The notes below the pieces were generated by a model. The model did not search any database and was not told the origin of the DNA. It worked only from the letters and a program-made list of their open reading frames with translations. A DNA stretch of 41,202 nucleotides from Actinomycetes bacterium (GTDB lineage: Bacteria > Actinomycetota > Acidimicrobiia > Acidimicrobiales > Bog-793): the NCBI GenBank assembly GCA_021791795.1, contig JAJYVX010000008.1, positions 1 through 41,202 of the forward strand, given 5' to 3'. Position numbers and translations under genes: made by a program. Below, piece by piece: positions 22,810 to 30,768 of this stretch. The stretch's first letter is position 1; every line of letters begins with the position of its first letter.

Positions 22810-23769
22810 TTGTCCACCCGTACCCGCTATCCCGCAGACCGAGGGCTGACTGCCCGCATGATGACGACCGTCTTCCTCCTCGGCCTGCTCTACGCCATCT
22901 TCGTCACGGCGCTCTTCCTGGCCCACGTGCCGCTCCCGCTCATCATCGTCATCCCGCTCGTCGTGCTCGCGTGCCAGTACTACTTCTCGGACAAGATCGC
23001 CCTCTGGTCGATGCACGCGAAGCTCGTCACCGCCGAGGAGGCGCCGCAGCTGCACGGCGTCGTCGATCGCCTCTGCAACCTGGCGAACATGCCGAAGCCA
23101 AAGGTGGCGGTCGCGAACACCGACATCCCGAACGCCTTCGCCACCGGGCGCAACCAGAAGAGCGCCGTCGTGTGCGTCACGACCGGCATCCTGCGCCGGC
23201 TGGACGAGCCCGAGCTCGAGGCGGTCCTCTCCCACGAGCTCTCCCACGTCGCCCACCGCGACGTCGCCGTCATGACCGTGGCGAGCTTCCTCGGGATAAT
23301 CGCCGGCTTCCTCACGAGGATGCTCTACTGGAGCGACCTCTTCGGAGGACTCGGCGGCGGCATGGGCGGGCGTGGCCGAGGTGGCAACAACAACGCCGGC
23401 GGCGGCGGGCAGCTCGTCCTGTTCGAGCTCGGCGCGCTCGCCTTCTCGGCGCTCATCTACATGATCAGCTTCCTCCTCATCCGCGCGCTCAGCCGCTACC
23501 GGGAGCTCGCAGCCGACCGTGCGGGCGCGATCCTCATCGGCCAGCCCCGCCTGCTCGCGAACGCCCTCGTCAAGGTGAGCGGCGAGATGAGCAGGATCCC
23601 CACGAGGGACCTGCGGGCCGCCGAGCACTTCAACGCCTTCTTCTTCGCTCCCGCCTTCGCCAAGGGCGCTTCGCTCTCGTCCCTCTTCTCGACGCACCCC
23701 TCGCTCGAGAAGAGGCTCGAGCAGCTTGCCAAGCTCGAGGCGCAGATGGGACGGGGCGTCAGCGCCTGA
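22810..23769 (+). CDS. htpX: HtpX membrane zinc metalloprotease
   Basis: A 319-residue M48 protease that degrades damaged membrane proteins. Two N-terminal membrane segments (about 18-38 and 40-57) precede the zinc site SHELSH (H142, E143, H146), with the third ligand in YRELAADR. A Gly/Asn-rich loop (about 180-200) separates it from two further membrane helices. The TTG start at 22810 gives the short polar N-terminus seen in actinobacterial HtpX and has GGGGAGG upstream. ATG 22858 is the alternative. STHPSLEKRLEQL near the end is typical of the family. It lies inside the psp operon. Confidence 0.93.
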   Translation: MSTRTRYPADRGLTARMMTTVFLLGLLYAIFVTALFLAHVPLPLIIVIPLVVLACQYYFSDKIALWSMHAKLVTAEEAPQLHGVVDRLCNLANMPKPKVAVANTDIPNAFATGRNQKSAVVCVTTGILRRLDEPELEAVLSHELSHVAHRDVAVMTVASFLGIIAGFLTRMLYWSDLFGGLGGGMGGRGRGGNNNAGGGGQLVLFELGALAFSALIYMISFLLIRALSRYRELAADRAGAILIGQPRLLANALVKVSGEMSRIPTRDLRAAEHFNAFFFAPAFAKGASLSSLFSTHPSLEKRLEQLAKLEAQMGRGVSA

Positions 23770-23788
23770 GCGCCCGAGGCTTTCCACG

Positions 23789-24394
23789 GTGCGCTTCTTC
23801 GACGTCCTTCTAGGAAGGACCAAACCGGCAGACGCCAACCTCGATGCTCTATTCGGGCTGCCCGGCGCCATCATCACGCTCGAAGCCGCCGAAGCGATGG
23901 AGCCGACCGGAGAGGCCGGCGTCTGCTACAAGCCCTCGGCCGGCCAGCCCTTCGTGAAGACGACCGAGGAGTTCGAGCAGCTCCTCGTTCTCTCGCCCGG
24001 GGCGAAGGTCTCCGAGAGCTCCGACCGGTACGGGTACAACTGGGTCGTCATCGCCGATCCGGACTTCCAGGCGCTCGTGAACGAGGTGCACGTCGTCAAC
24101 TCCACGCTCGAGGAACAGGGCTACGGCCCGCAGTTGCTCTGCTCGGTGTTCGGCTTCCGGACGACCAGCCCGGGAGGTGCCGGCGCGGCTCGGCCAGCGT
24201 CGGGTGGCGCCGCCACGACCTACCTCGTCTACCTCTACAAGCGAGGCGCCTTCTACCCCTTCGTACCCCTCCCGGGCAAGGAGCGCAGGGACCTCGAGAG
24301 CGAGATGCGGTTGCAGAACGTGCTCGGCTCCGAGCTCAAGGTCGAAAAGGACAAGGAGCGCTGGATGCCTCTCTGGGGCGTGCCCGTCCACTGA
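23789..24394 (+). CDS. pspAB: PspA-associated protein PspAB
   Basis: A 201-residue soluble protein beginning at GTG 23789 (VRFFDVLLGRTKPADANLD). It includes the conserved-looking segments CYKPSAGQPFVKTTEEFEQL, DRYGYNWVVIADPDFQALV and LYKRGAFYPFVPL, and ends RDLESEMRLQNVLGSEL ... RWMPLWGVPVH. This is the PspAB family found next to htpX in actinobacterial psp operons. No enzyme motif is visible. A GAGG lies 8-10 nt upstream and the gap to htpX is 19 nt. It is convergent with the conserved unknown gene ending at 24410. Confidence 0.88.
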   Translation: MRFFDVLLGRTKPADANLDALFGLPGAIITLEAAEAMEPTGEAGVCYKPSAGQPFVKTTEEFEQLLVLSPGAKVSESSDRYGYNWVVIADPDFQALVNEVHVVNSTLEEQGYGPQLLCSVFGFRTTSPGGAGAARPASGGAATTYLVYLYKRGAFYPFVPLPGKERRDLESEMRLQNVLGSELKVEKDKERWMPLWGVPVH

Positions 24395-24413
24395 GCAAGG
24401 GTGCAGGGCTCAG
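24391..24413. terminator. Short dyad with both stop codons at the psp operon end
   Basis: CTGAGC (24391-24396) pairs with GCTCAG (24408-24413) across 11 nt. The TGA of pspAB and the TCA of the convergent gene sit in the two arms. A weak bidirectional terminator candidate. Confidence 0.4.
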
Positions 24414-25498
24414 CGCCGGCGGCGGTAGCTCGCCCTCTCGCTCTCGGGGATGTACCCCCCGTCCACCCTGAACGGGTCCCAGGCAGGCGGTGAGCTGGCC
24501 AGGTAGCCGACGACCACTTCGTTCACCTTCTCCGGCGCTATCTCGGTGCGCCCCTCCCCGGACGGTTGCAGCCGCCCGACGATCGCCCCGACCGGGTTCG
24601 CCTCCCAGAAGACGTCCCCGGGCTCGAGCGAGCTGAGCTCCGCCGCGAGCGGCGCGAGGTCGGGCCTGAGGGGTACCTCGCGGCTCAGATAGCGAACCCA
24701 TCCCTCGTAGCGGAAGTAGCACTCGCAGAAGTCGCCGTCGAACGCGAGCACGCGGCTGGCCGTCGTCGCCGAGTGGACGGCCACCGGATGGATGGGAAGC
24801 CCGCCCGCCGCACCGGGCAGGCGACCGTTCAGCTCGGCGAGGCGCGGCCGGGACGGCCTGCTCACCACTGCCAGGTCGACGGCCCCGTCGGTCTCGAGCA
24901 TGACCGTCTCCTCGGCGATCGCATCCTTGCCCAGCTCGTAGGCGGCGAACTCGTCGGCCCAGTAACGGCGGTACCTGGCCGGATGTCCCAACAGCTCGGC
25001 GACCCGCCCGAGCATCGCGAGGTAGCGCTCTCCCGTCCCCGCCCCGGGCCCGGCCACTTCCTCGGCGAGCGGGCCGACGGCGAAGCTCACCTGCGCCGCC
25101 TCGTCGCTCGACACCACCCCGAAGTCGCCACACGACGCCACGTCCACCACGAGATCGGCGACCCGAAGAGCGCTGTCGGGCACCATGGCCGACCAGACGG
25201 ACATGAGCCCGTCTTCGTCGAAATGGTCGTTCGTCACCGCCTCGGCCATCTCGGCCGCCTCGACCGCGCGGGCAACCTCGGGCTTGGCGTCGGCCGGCAC
25301 GTCGAGCCGGCCTCTCGCGGCGGCGAGGAAGGCGAGCACGGATTGCGCCGACAGGTCGCGCCAGAACGCCTTCGGCGTCGGCGAGGCCGGCCAGTGCGAC
25401 AGCGTGAGCACGGACGAGCGTCGCTGTGCCCCGTCGACCATCACGTGAGGACGCTCGCCGAGGCGCTCGTAGGGTACGTAGCCGAGCCCAGTCTCCAT
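24410..25498 (-). CDS. Conserved-looking protein of unknown function
   Basis: A 362-residue soluble protein. ATG 25498 is chosen because GGGAGG lies about 6 nt upstream; an in-frame start at 25525 is possible. It begins METGLGYVPYERLG, then PHVMVDGAQR, LTLSHWPASPTP, DLSAQSVLAF and VTNDHFDEDGLMSVWS. The histidine/aspartate-rich blocks look like conserved functional motifs. Later segments are DLVVDVASCGDFGV, ERYLAMLGRVAELL, LPIHPVAVHSATTASRVL and FRYEGWVRYLSREVPLRPDL. I do not recognise a named enzyme family with confidence; metal-dependent chemistry is suggested only by the HFDED motif. It is convergent with the psp operon and divergent from the riboflavin synthase gene. Confidence 0.72.
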   Translation of the reverse strand: METGLGYVPYERLGERPHVMVDGAQRRSSVLTLSHWPASPTPKAFWRDLSAQSVLAFLAAARGRLDVPADAKPEVARAVEAAEMAEAVTNDHFDEDGLMSVWSAMVPDSALRVADLVVDVASCGDFGVVSSDEAAQVSFAVGPLAEEVAGPGAGTGERYLAMLGRVAELLGHPARYRRYWADEFAAYELGKDAIAEETVMLETDGAVDLAVVSRPSRPRLAELNGRLPGAAGGLPIHPVAVHSATTASRVLAFDGDFCECYFRYEGWVRYLSREVPLRPDLAPLAAELSSLEPGDVFWEANPVGAIVGRLQPSGEGRTEIAPEKVNEVVVGYLASSPPAWDPFRVDGGYIPESERASYRRRR

Positions 25499-25569
25499 GC
25501 GTCGCCTCCCCGAGGATCCAGTCATGCTAGGCGGCCTGCCGCCGCGGGGATTCCTGGCAGGATTGCCGC

Positions 25570-26046
25570 ATGGACCGGATCGGGATCGTGGACACGATGT
25601 TCGCTCGTGTGGACATGGGCAGTGCCGCTCTTGAGGAGCTCGAGGCCTGTCCCGGCCACGGGGAGCGCTTCGAGGTCCTGCGACGTACCGTGCCCGGCTT
25701 CAAGGACTTGGCGGTCGAGTGCAAGAGGCTCATAGAGCGAGAAGGCTGCAGGGTCGTCGTCGCCCTCGGCATGCCCGGGCGCGCCGCCATAGACCAGGTC
25801 TGCGCCCACGAGGCCTCGCAGGGCATCATGATGGCCCAGCTCCTCACGTCGACCCACATCCTCGAGGTCTTCGTGCACGAGAACGAGGAGGACGATCCTT
25901 CCCGGCTCCTGGCGGTCTGCCAGGACCGCGCCCGCAAGCACGCCCGCAACGCCTACTGGATGCTCTACGAGCCGGAACAGCTGATTCGGCGGGCGGGCCA
26001 GGGCGTGCGCCAGGGCTACGCCGACGCAGGGCCGCTCCCCGCCTGA
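25570..26046 (+). CDS. ribC: Riboflavin synthase, archaeal type
   Basis: A 158-residue protein that makes riboflavin from two 6,7-dimethyl-8-ribityllumazines. It matches, almost motif for motif, the archaeal riboflavin synthase of Methanothermobacter/Methanocaldococcus, which is a lumazine-synthase paralog unrelated to bacterial RibE. Diagnostic stretches are RIGIVDTMFARVDMGSAA, RRTVPGFKDLAVECKRL, VVALGMPGRAAIDQVCAHEA, THILEVFVHENE and the C-terminal RAGQGVRQGYADAGPLP. Length is as in archaea. ATG 25570 has AGGA about 8 nt upstream. No other rib gene or FMN riboswitch is visible here. Identification from memory of the family is strong; donor and date of transfer are unknown. Confidence 0.9.
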   Translation: MDRIGIVDTMFARVDMGSAALEELEACPGHGERFEVLRRTVPGFKDLAVECKRLIEREGCRVVVALGMPGRAAIDQVCAHEASQGIMMAQLLTSTHILEVFVHENEEDDPSRLLAVCQDRARKHARNAYWMLYEPEQLIRRAGQGVRQGYADAGPLPA

Positions 26047-26059
26047 CGGCTACGGTCAG
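26043..26059 (+). terminator. Short hairpin at the riboflavin synthase stop
   Basis: CTGAC (26043-26047) pairs with GTCAG (26055-26059) over a 7-nt loop; the TGA stop is in the left arm. It is only 5 bp long and may be a terminator or chance. Confidence 0.3.
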
Positions 26060-26072
26060 CAGGTGGACGTAG

Positions 26073-26100
26073 AGAGTGAAGTAGCATCACTCTAGGTGAT
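26073..26100. promoter_or_regulatory. Two overlapping dyads upstream of the pilin operon
   Basis: AGAGTGA (26073-26079) pairs with TCACTCT (26087-26093). ATCAC (26086-26090) pairs with GTGAT (26096-26100). The two share bases, so only one hairpin can form at a time; as DNA they could be overlapping operator half-sites. They lie 68-95 nt before the first pilin start. GGGAGG at 26153-26158 is that gene's ribosome-binding site. Confidence 0.4.
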
Positions 26101-26167
26101 AGTCCCACTACTCCGCGTGTGATTTCGGCTAAGCTTGCCCCATCATCCACGAGGGAGGTTCTTGCCC

Positions 26168-27472
26168 ATGCCAAGGCCTCAACTACCACCCGGCACCTGC
26201 CGATACAGGCACAAGAGCTCTATGAGGCGAAGCACGCACCAGGGCGGGTCGAGATCCGCCAGAAGACTTCTCGGCCGTGCACTCGCGCGGACGCCGCTCG
26301 CCGTCGAGGGAAGCGGGTGGGAGGAGGACGCCGGATTCGGCCTCGTGGAGGTGATCGTCGCTCTCGTCGTCCTCGCCGTCGCGGTCACCTTCCTCTCCGG
26401 TGGACTCACGTCCTCGCTCCTGTCGACGGCCCAGTCGCAGTACCGGACGACGGCAGCCGAGGTGGCCTCGCAGACGATCCAGGAGGCGGAGAACCTCGGT
26501 TACGCCACCGTCTCCGAAGGCATCGCCTGCCCGGTGCCGACCGGCTCCCAGTACTGCAGCGCTCTCGCCGAACCGGACCCCAACCACATGATCACGTTCG
26601 ACAGCACGAACAACTGCTTCTACTACGGGGCGCCGACCAGCGGGCTCCTCGTCCCGACGCTGGACGGGAGCTCCTCGGGCGGCTCGGCCGCCGCGCCTGT
26701 CATCCCGTACGCGACAGGACCGAACACGAACTACTCGACGCCTGCCGTGAACGGCATGAATTTCACGGTCGCCACGTATCCCGTCGTCAACCTGAACCAG
26801 TACTCGAACGACTCCTGTGCCAAACAGTTGAGCGGCACGAGCCCGAGCGTCCCCGTCAGTGTCATCGTCGAGGTCTCGTGGGGAGCCGGGAGCACACAAC
26901 GGCTCTCGATGCAGACGGTGCTCTACGCACCGCCCGACCCCATCGTCCAACCGGCTTCCCCGGCCCAGTGCCCGACACAGACGTTCCAGCAGTCGGGCGC
27001 GCATCTGGAGTCGCTCCTCGCGAGCCCCGGATCGTCGGCCACGATCGCGCCGGGCGGCACGGCCTGGATCTTCTTCCTCGACGAGGCGCCCACTCCCTAC
27101 ATCCCGACCTTCTGCGTCACCGACTCGGAGGGCATAACCGAGCAGCTCTCGATCACCCCCACCTACTACTTCTACGGCACCGGCGGGAGCAATCCCTATC
27201 TCGAGACGAGCTGCATAGTGGCCGTACACCCAAGCTACGGAGCTTCAGGACCGAACGCCGACGATCCGAACGCCGGCACCGGTGCCTGCTACTCGGGCGG
27301 CACTCCTCTGAACGCCACCACGACGGCGCCGAGCGGGAGCGCCAACGTGGAGGAGCTCATCTCGTTCCAAGTCCCGAGCGTCGCGCCGAGCGGTCTCACC
27401 TTCGCGTCCCTCACGATCACGGCCTGGGGCCACGAGGGCGACATGGACATGTACACATGGAACATCAGCTAG
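26168..27472 (+). CDS. Prepilin-type protein, PilV-like minor pilin
   Basis: A 434-residue exported protein with a type IV prepilin signal. After a long basic leader (about 1-53) comes EEDAG followed by FGLVEVIVALVVLAVAV, giving cleavage after Gly, Phe at +1 and Glu at +5. The following helix would build the pilus core. The rest is Ser/Thr/Asn-rich with scattered cysteines (for example CPVPTGSQYC) suited to an extracellular disulfide-bonded domain. ATG 26168 is 9 nt after GGGAGG. The leader is longer than usual, so a later in-frame start (for example 26222) is possible. First of three pilin-like genes; overlaps the next by 16 nt. Confidence 0.82.
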   Translation: MPRPQLPPGTCRYRHKSSMRRSTHQGGSRSARRLLGRALARTPLAVEGSGWEEDAGFGLVEVIVALVVLAVAVTFLSGGLTSSLLSTAQSQYRTTAAEVASQTIQEAENLGYATVSEGIACPVPTGSQYCSALAEPDPNHMITFDSTNNCFYYGAPTSGLLVPTLDGSSSGGSAAAPVIPYATGPNTNYSTPAVNGMNFTVATYPVVNLNQYSNDSCAKQLSGTSPSVPVSVIVEVSWGAGSTQRLSMQTVLYAPPDPIVQPASPAQCPTQTFQQSGAHLESLLASPGSSATIAPGGTAWIFFLDEAPTPYIPTFCVTDSEGITEQLSITPTYYFYGTGGSNPYLETSCIVAVHPSYGASGPNADDPNAGTGACYSGGTPLNATTTAPSGSANVEELISFQVPSVAPSGLTFASLTITAWGHEGDMDMYTWNIS

Positions 27473-28104
27473 CCGTCCCCGGCGAGAGGGACTCGGGCTT
27501 CACGCTGCTCGAGATGGTCATCTCGATGATGATCGTCGCCGTTGCCCTGGCACTTCTCGCCCCCGTCTACATCGTGGTGAGCACGAGCTCGGCAAGGTCA
27601 CAGGAGATCTCGGCCGCGAACGGGGCGATCAGGCCGGCCCTGATACTGCTGAACAACCAGGTCGCCTCGACTGGAACCCTCTACTCCCCCTGCGCGAGCG
27701 GGACGAACGCCGGAAGCATTCCTGCATGCAGCAGTGGCGGCGGCAACGCGCCGAGCGGCTGGGCCGTCCTTCTCTATTTCGAGGCGACGTCCGGCACCGC
27801 GGCCGAGTGCAGCCAGTGGCGCGTCTACAACGGCCTCCTGCAAGACCGCACCTGGAACCCGGCGAGCCCGCCGTCCTCGTTGTCCTTCACGACACTGGCG
27901 CCGACCGTCACGATCACGAACACGTCCGGCAACCAGCCGTTCGCCCTCGGTTCGTCGACCGGGAGCGGGACGGATCTGCTCGTGGTGGATTTCTACGTCA
28001 GCACCGGCGCCAAGGGGGCGCCGAGCATCGAGACGAAGACGGCGGTCGCAGCCCAGGGACAACCGTCGGGGACGTGCTCGCCGCCGCCGACGAGCGGAGA
28101 TTGA
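27457..28104 (+). CDS. Prepilin-type protein, PilW-like minor pilin
   Basis: A 215-residue prepilin with a short leader (MEHQLAVPGERDSG) and the classic motif G/FTLLEMVISMMIVAVALAL: Phe +1, Glu +5. The globular part is Ser/Thr/Gly-rich with cysteine pairs (CASGTNAGSIPAC, and one CSP near the end). A WRVYNGLLQDRTWNP stretch resembles the beta-sheet region of PilW/pseudopilin J proteins. The ATG lies 16 nt inside the upstream gene and the stop is one base before the next ATG, so the three genes are one operon. Assembly genes (PilB, PilC, PilD) are not in the window. Confidence 0.85.
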   Translation: MEHQLAVPGERDSGFTLLEMVISMMIVAVALALLAPVYIVVSTSSARSQEISAANGAIRPALILLNNQVASTGTLYSPCASGTNAGSIPACSSGGGNAPSGWAVLLYFEATSGTAAECSQWRVYNGLLQDRTWNPASPPSSLSFTTLAPTVTITNTSGNQPFALGSSTGSGTDLLVVDFYVSTGAKGAPSIETKTAVAAQGQPSGTCSPPPTSGD

Positions 28105-28105
28105 G

Positions 28106-29842
28106 ATGAGATCCGGACACCACCGCATCACGTCGTTTCGGTCGCCTACCTCGCGCCGGCTGCGATCTCGGGTCGGTCGGGTGGTGCGGCTCGACCGCGG
28201 TGAGCGTGAGAGCGGCCAGGCGCTCGTGGCCGTCGTCGTCATGACGGCGCTGCTCCTCATCCTCGGCACGATCGCGTTCTGGTCGGCGCAGACGAACTCG
28301 TCCACGTCGAGCGGCGTCAACGCCGACTCGCAGGCCGACGCCAGCGCCAACGCCGGCATCGCCGCGGCCGTCTACTCGATCGAGAACAGCACGTTCGCCT
28401 GCTCCCTTTCGAGCACGAACTCGAACGGCCCGAACCTTCTCACTCCCTCGGCCGGCGGTCCACCCAACGCAGGTGTGGCTTCCTACAGCGTGACGGTGGA
28501 CTACTACACGACTTATCCCCCGGCTGGCAGCCCGATGACCTGCAGCGACGGGAATGCCAGCTCGGCACCCGGCGCGGCCGTCGTCACGTCGCAGGGCGCG
28601 GAGCAACTCGGCCCGATCACGTCCAAGCAGACGATCTCAGAGACGCTCGACCTCACCCTCGTGCCCAGCGACTTCGTCGTGTACGTCGGCGGCGGCGGTG
28701 TCAATTTCACGAACCTCCAGGTGAAGCAGCCGGCGCCTCCACCGGGCACTACGGCAACCTTCGGCCAGGTGTACGCGGCAGGCGACGTGACCGGACCGAC
28801 AGGCGGCGGGTGCACCATCCAGGCGAGCATCGTCGCCCAGGGTTCGCTCAACCTCGGCGACAAGTGCGTCGTGAGCGGGTCCGTGAGCCTCGGCCACGAC
28901 GGGTCCGGCAACGGCTGGGCCGTGCTCAACCAGGCGACCATCGACGGGAGTCTGTCCACCTCGGCAGGCAACATCACCATGTCCAACTCGACGGTCGGAC
29001 AAGACGTGACAGCTGGAGGCAACGTCGTCCTGTGCCCGAACCCGCTCGGGCCCACGCCGCCCTCGCCCTGCAGCGGCCTCCTCGCCGGCAACAGCACCGT
29101 CGACGGCTCCGTGGTCGCTACCGGCACGGTCACGCTCGGCAACCAGGCTGAGTCGACGAGCCCGAGCGCTCCCAACTGCACGACGGCCACCACCTCCAAC
29201 GGTGCCACCGTAGACGGCTGCATCACGGTCGGCTGGAACCAGTCGGTGTCCGGTCCGAGCAAGGTGCCGATGCCGACCTTCACCGCCCCCACCTCGAGCA
29301 ACACCTGGTCGAGCGCCGGCTACACCGCCTACTACCCCAATGCCAGCTGCTCGGGGACAAGCGCCGGATCGGTCGCCTACGACGCGAACAACGAGACCGC
29401 GCCGACCGTCATCGTCGCCAACTGCGCGCTCACGATCTCCTCGACGCTCAACATGTTGTACAACACGGCGATCATCGCGACCGGCGGCATCACGATCGGC
29501 AACGGCTCCGGCTTCAAGTTGCCCGCCCCCCCGCCCGGCAGCACCACTCTCCCCCAGCTTTCGCTCATCGTGCCCACTCCGTCGACTTCCTACACCTGCA
29601 GCTCCGGCGACTACAACATCACCGACTCGAACGGTCCGGCGATCCCCAACAACATCTCGACCTTCATCTTCACCCCGTGCCAGTTCTCCACCACGGCGCC
29701 GGTCAACATGCTGGGCGAGGTCATGACGGACACCCTCGCCTCCACGGCGCCCTTGACGATCGGGTTCTCGTACTTTGCTCCGCCGGGCCTGAGCTTCGGC
29801 TTCCAGGTCGTGCCCGAGCAGCGTGTGGTGACGAAGGGCTGA
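28106..29842 (+). CDS. PilX-like pilus protein with beta-solenoid-like domain
   Basis: A 578-residue exported protein. A basic leader ends in ERESG, then QALVAVVVMTALLLILGTIAF. There is no Glu at +5, as is common in PilX-type proteins. From about residue 215 the chain repeats short G-x-V/T units (YAAGDVTGP, IVAQGSLNLGDKCVVSGSVSLG, TVDGSVVATGTVTLG). That pattern resembles the right-handed beta-helix regions of PilX-like or polymer-forming proteins. Asn/Ser/Thr content is high, with several cysteines. ATG 28106 is one base after the upstream stop. A hairpin follows at 29841. Likely the tip or adhesive subunit of the minor-pilin set; this role is inferred. Confidence 0.75.
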   Translation: MRSGHHRITSFRSPTSRRLRSRVGRVVRLDRGERESGQALVAVVVMTALLLILGTIAFWSAQTNSSTSSGVNADSQADASANAGIAAAVYSIENSTFACSLSSTNSNGPNLLTPSAGGPPNAGVASYSVTVDYYTTYPPAGSPMTCSDGNASSAPGAAVVTSQGAEQLGPITSKQTISETLDLTLVPSDFVVYVGGGGVNFTNLQVKQPAPPPGTTATFGQVYAAGDVTGPTGGGCTIQASIVAQGSLNLGDKCVVSGSVSLGHDGSGNGWAVLNQATIDGSLSTSAGNITMSNSTVGQDVTAGGNVVLCPNPLGPTPPSPCSGLLAGNSTVDGSVVATGTVTLGNQAESTSPSAPNCTTATTSNGATVDGCITVGWNQSVSGPSKVPMPTFTAPTSSNTWSSAGYTAYYPNASCSGTSAGSVAYDANNETAPTVIVANCALTISSTLNMLYNTAIIATGGITIGNGSGFKLPAPPPGSTTLPQLSLIVPTPSTSYTCSSGDYNITDSNGPAIPNNISTFIFTPCQFSTTAPVNMLGEVMTDTLASTAPLTIGFSYFAPPGLSFGFQVVPEQRVVTKG

Positions 29843-29860
29843 GCCCGCCTCACCGGGCTT
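29841..29860 (+). terminator. Terminator-like hairpin after the pilin operon
   Basis: AGCCCG (29842-29847) and CGGGCT (29854-29859) form a 6-bp GC stem with a 6-nt loop, starting at the last base of the stop codon. A flanking G-T wobble extends it. A second small dyad, CTCAC-cttgt-GTGAG, follows at 29879-29893. Confidence 0.5.
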
Positions 29861-29946
29861 GCGTCCGCTCGCACCCCGCTCACCTTGTGTGAGACCGGTG
29901 GAAGCAGCCTCTGATTCCGCCCCTCTCGGCGTGACACGCTTGGTGC

Positions 29947-30765
29947 ATGCGCATCGCCACCTGGAACGTCAACTCGTTGAAGGCTCGCCTGCCGAAGGTG
30001 GAGGAGTGGCTCTCGTACGCGGAGCCTGACGTGCTCTGCATGCAGGAGACGAAGCTCGCCGATGGCGCCTTCCCGGCGATGGCGTTCGCCGCGCTCGGCT
30101 ACGAGGCGGCCCACCACGGCAACGGCCGCTGGAACGGCGTGGCCATCCTGTCGAGGGTCGGGCTCAAGGACGTCCGCTCCGGGTTCATAGGCGAGGAGCC
30201 GTCGGGCCTCGAAGAGTGCCGCCTCATCACGGCCGTGTGCAACGGGGTCCGCGTCGCGAGCGTCTACGTGCCGAACGGGCGGTCGGTCGGCTCCGAGCAC
30301 TACGAGGCCAAGCTCGAGTGGCTCGAGCGGCTGAGGGCGGACATAGCCTCGAGCTGCCGGCCGGACGAGCCGCTCGCCGTCTGCGGCGACTTCAACGTCG
30401 CGCCGGAGGACCGCGACGTCTACGACGCCGCCAGGTTCGACGGGGCCACCCATGTGAGCGAACCGGAACGGTCGGCCGTGAGGGCCCTCGAGGCCTGGGG
30501 GCTCGAGGACGCCTTCCGGCTCGTCTACCCGGGCGAGGAGAAGCTCTTCAGCTGGTGGGACTACCGTGCGGGCGACTTCCACAACCATCGGGGGATGCGG
30601 ATCGACCTCCTTCTCCTCTCGCGCCCGCTCGCACGGGCCGTGACGTGGGCGCTGGTGGACCGGGAGGCCCGCAAGGGACTGGGGAGCGACAAGCCGCCGT
30701 CCGACCATGCGCCCGTCGTCGTCGACGTCGACGACGATGCGGCCGGCATCGCTGCCCGCCCCTGA
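29947..30765 (+). CDS. xthA: Exodeoxyribonuclease III / AP endonuclease
   Basis: A 272-residue Mg-dependent enzyme of base-excision repair that cuts at abasic sites and removes 3' blocking groups. Family blocks are complete: MRIATWNVNSLKARL with the catalytic Asn, CMQETKLAD with the metal-binding Glu, NGVAILSR, VASVYVPNGR, GDFNVAPEDRDVYD, FSWWDYRAGDFHNHRGMRID and the terminal SDHAPVVVD with the catalytic Asp-His. ATG 29947. It ends 3 nt before the convergent FabZ-like gene, and both stops lie in the tiny dyad CTGAGCCTCAG (30762-30772). Confidence 0.95.
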   Translation: MRIATWNVNSLKARLPKVEEWLSYAEPDVLCMQETKLADGAFPAMAFAALGYEAAHHGNGRWNGVAILSRVGLKDVRSGFIGEEPSGLEECRLITAVCNGVRVASVYVPNGRSVGSEHYEAKLEWLERLRADIASSCRPDEPLAVCGDFNVAPEDRDVYDAARFDGATHVSEPERSAVRALEAWGLEDAFRLVYPGEEKLFSWWDYRAGDFHNHRGMRIDLLLLSRPLARAVTWALVDREARKGLGSDKPPSDHAPVVVDVDDDAAGIAARP

Positions 30766-30768
30766 GCC

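Noticed and set aside
26168-29842. Pilin region as a transferred island
   Set aside because: Ser/Thr/Asn richness shifts composition slightly, but codon choice stays GC-ending and there are no mobility genes, tRNA or flanking repeats.
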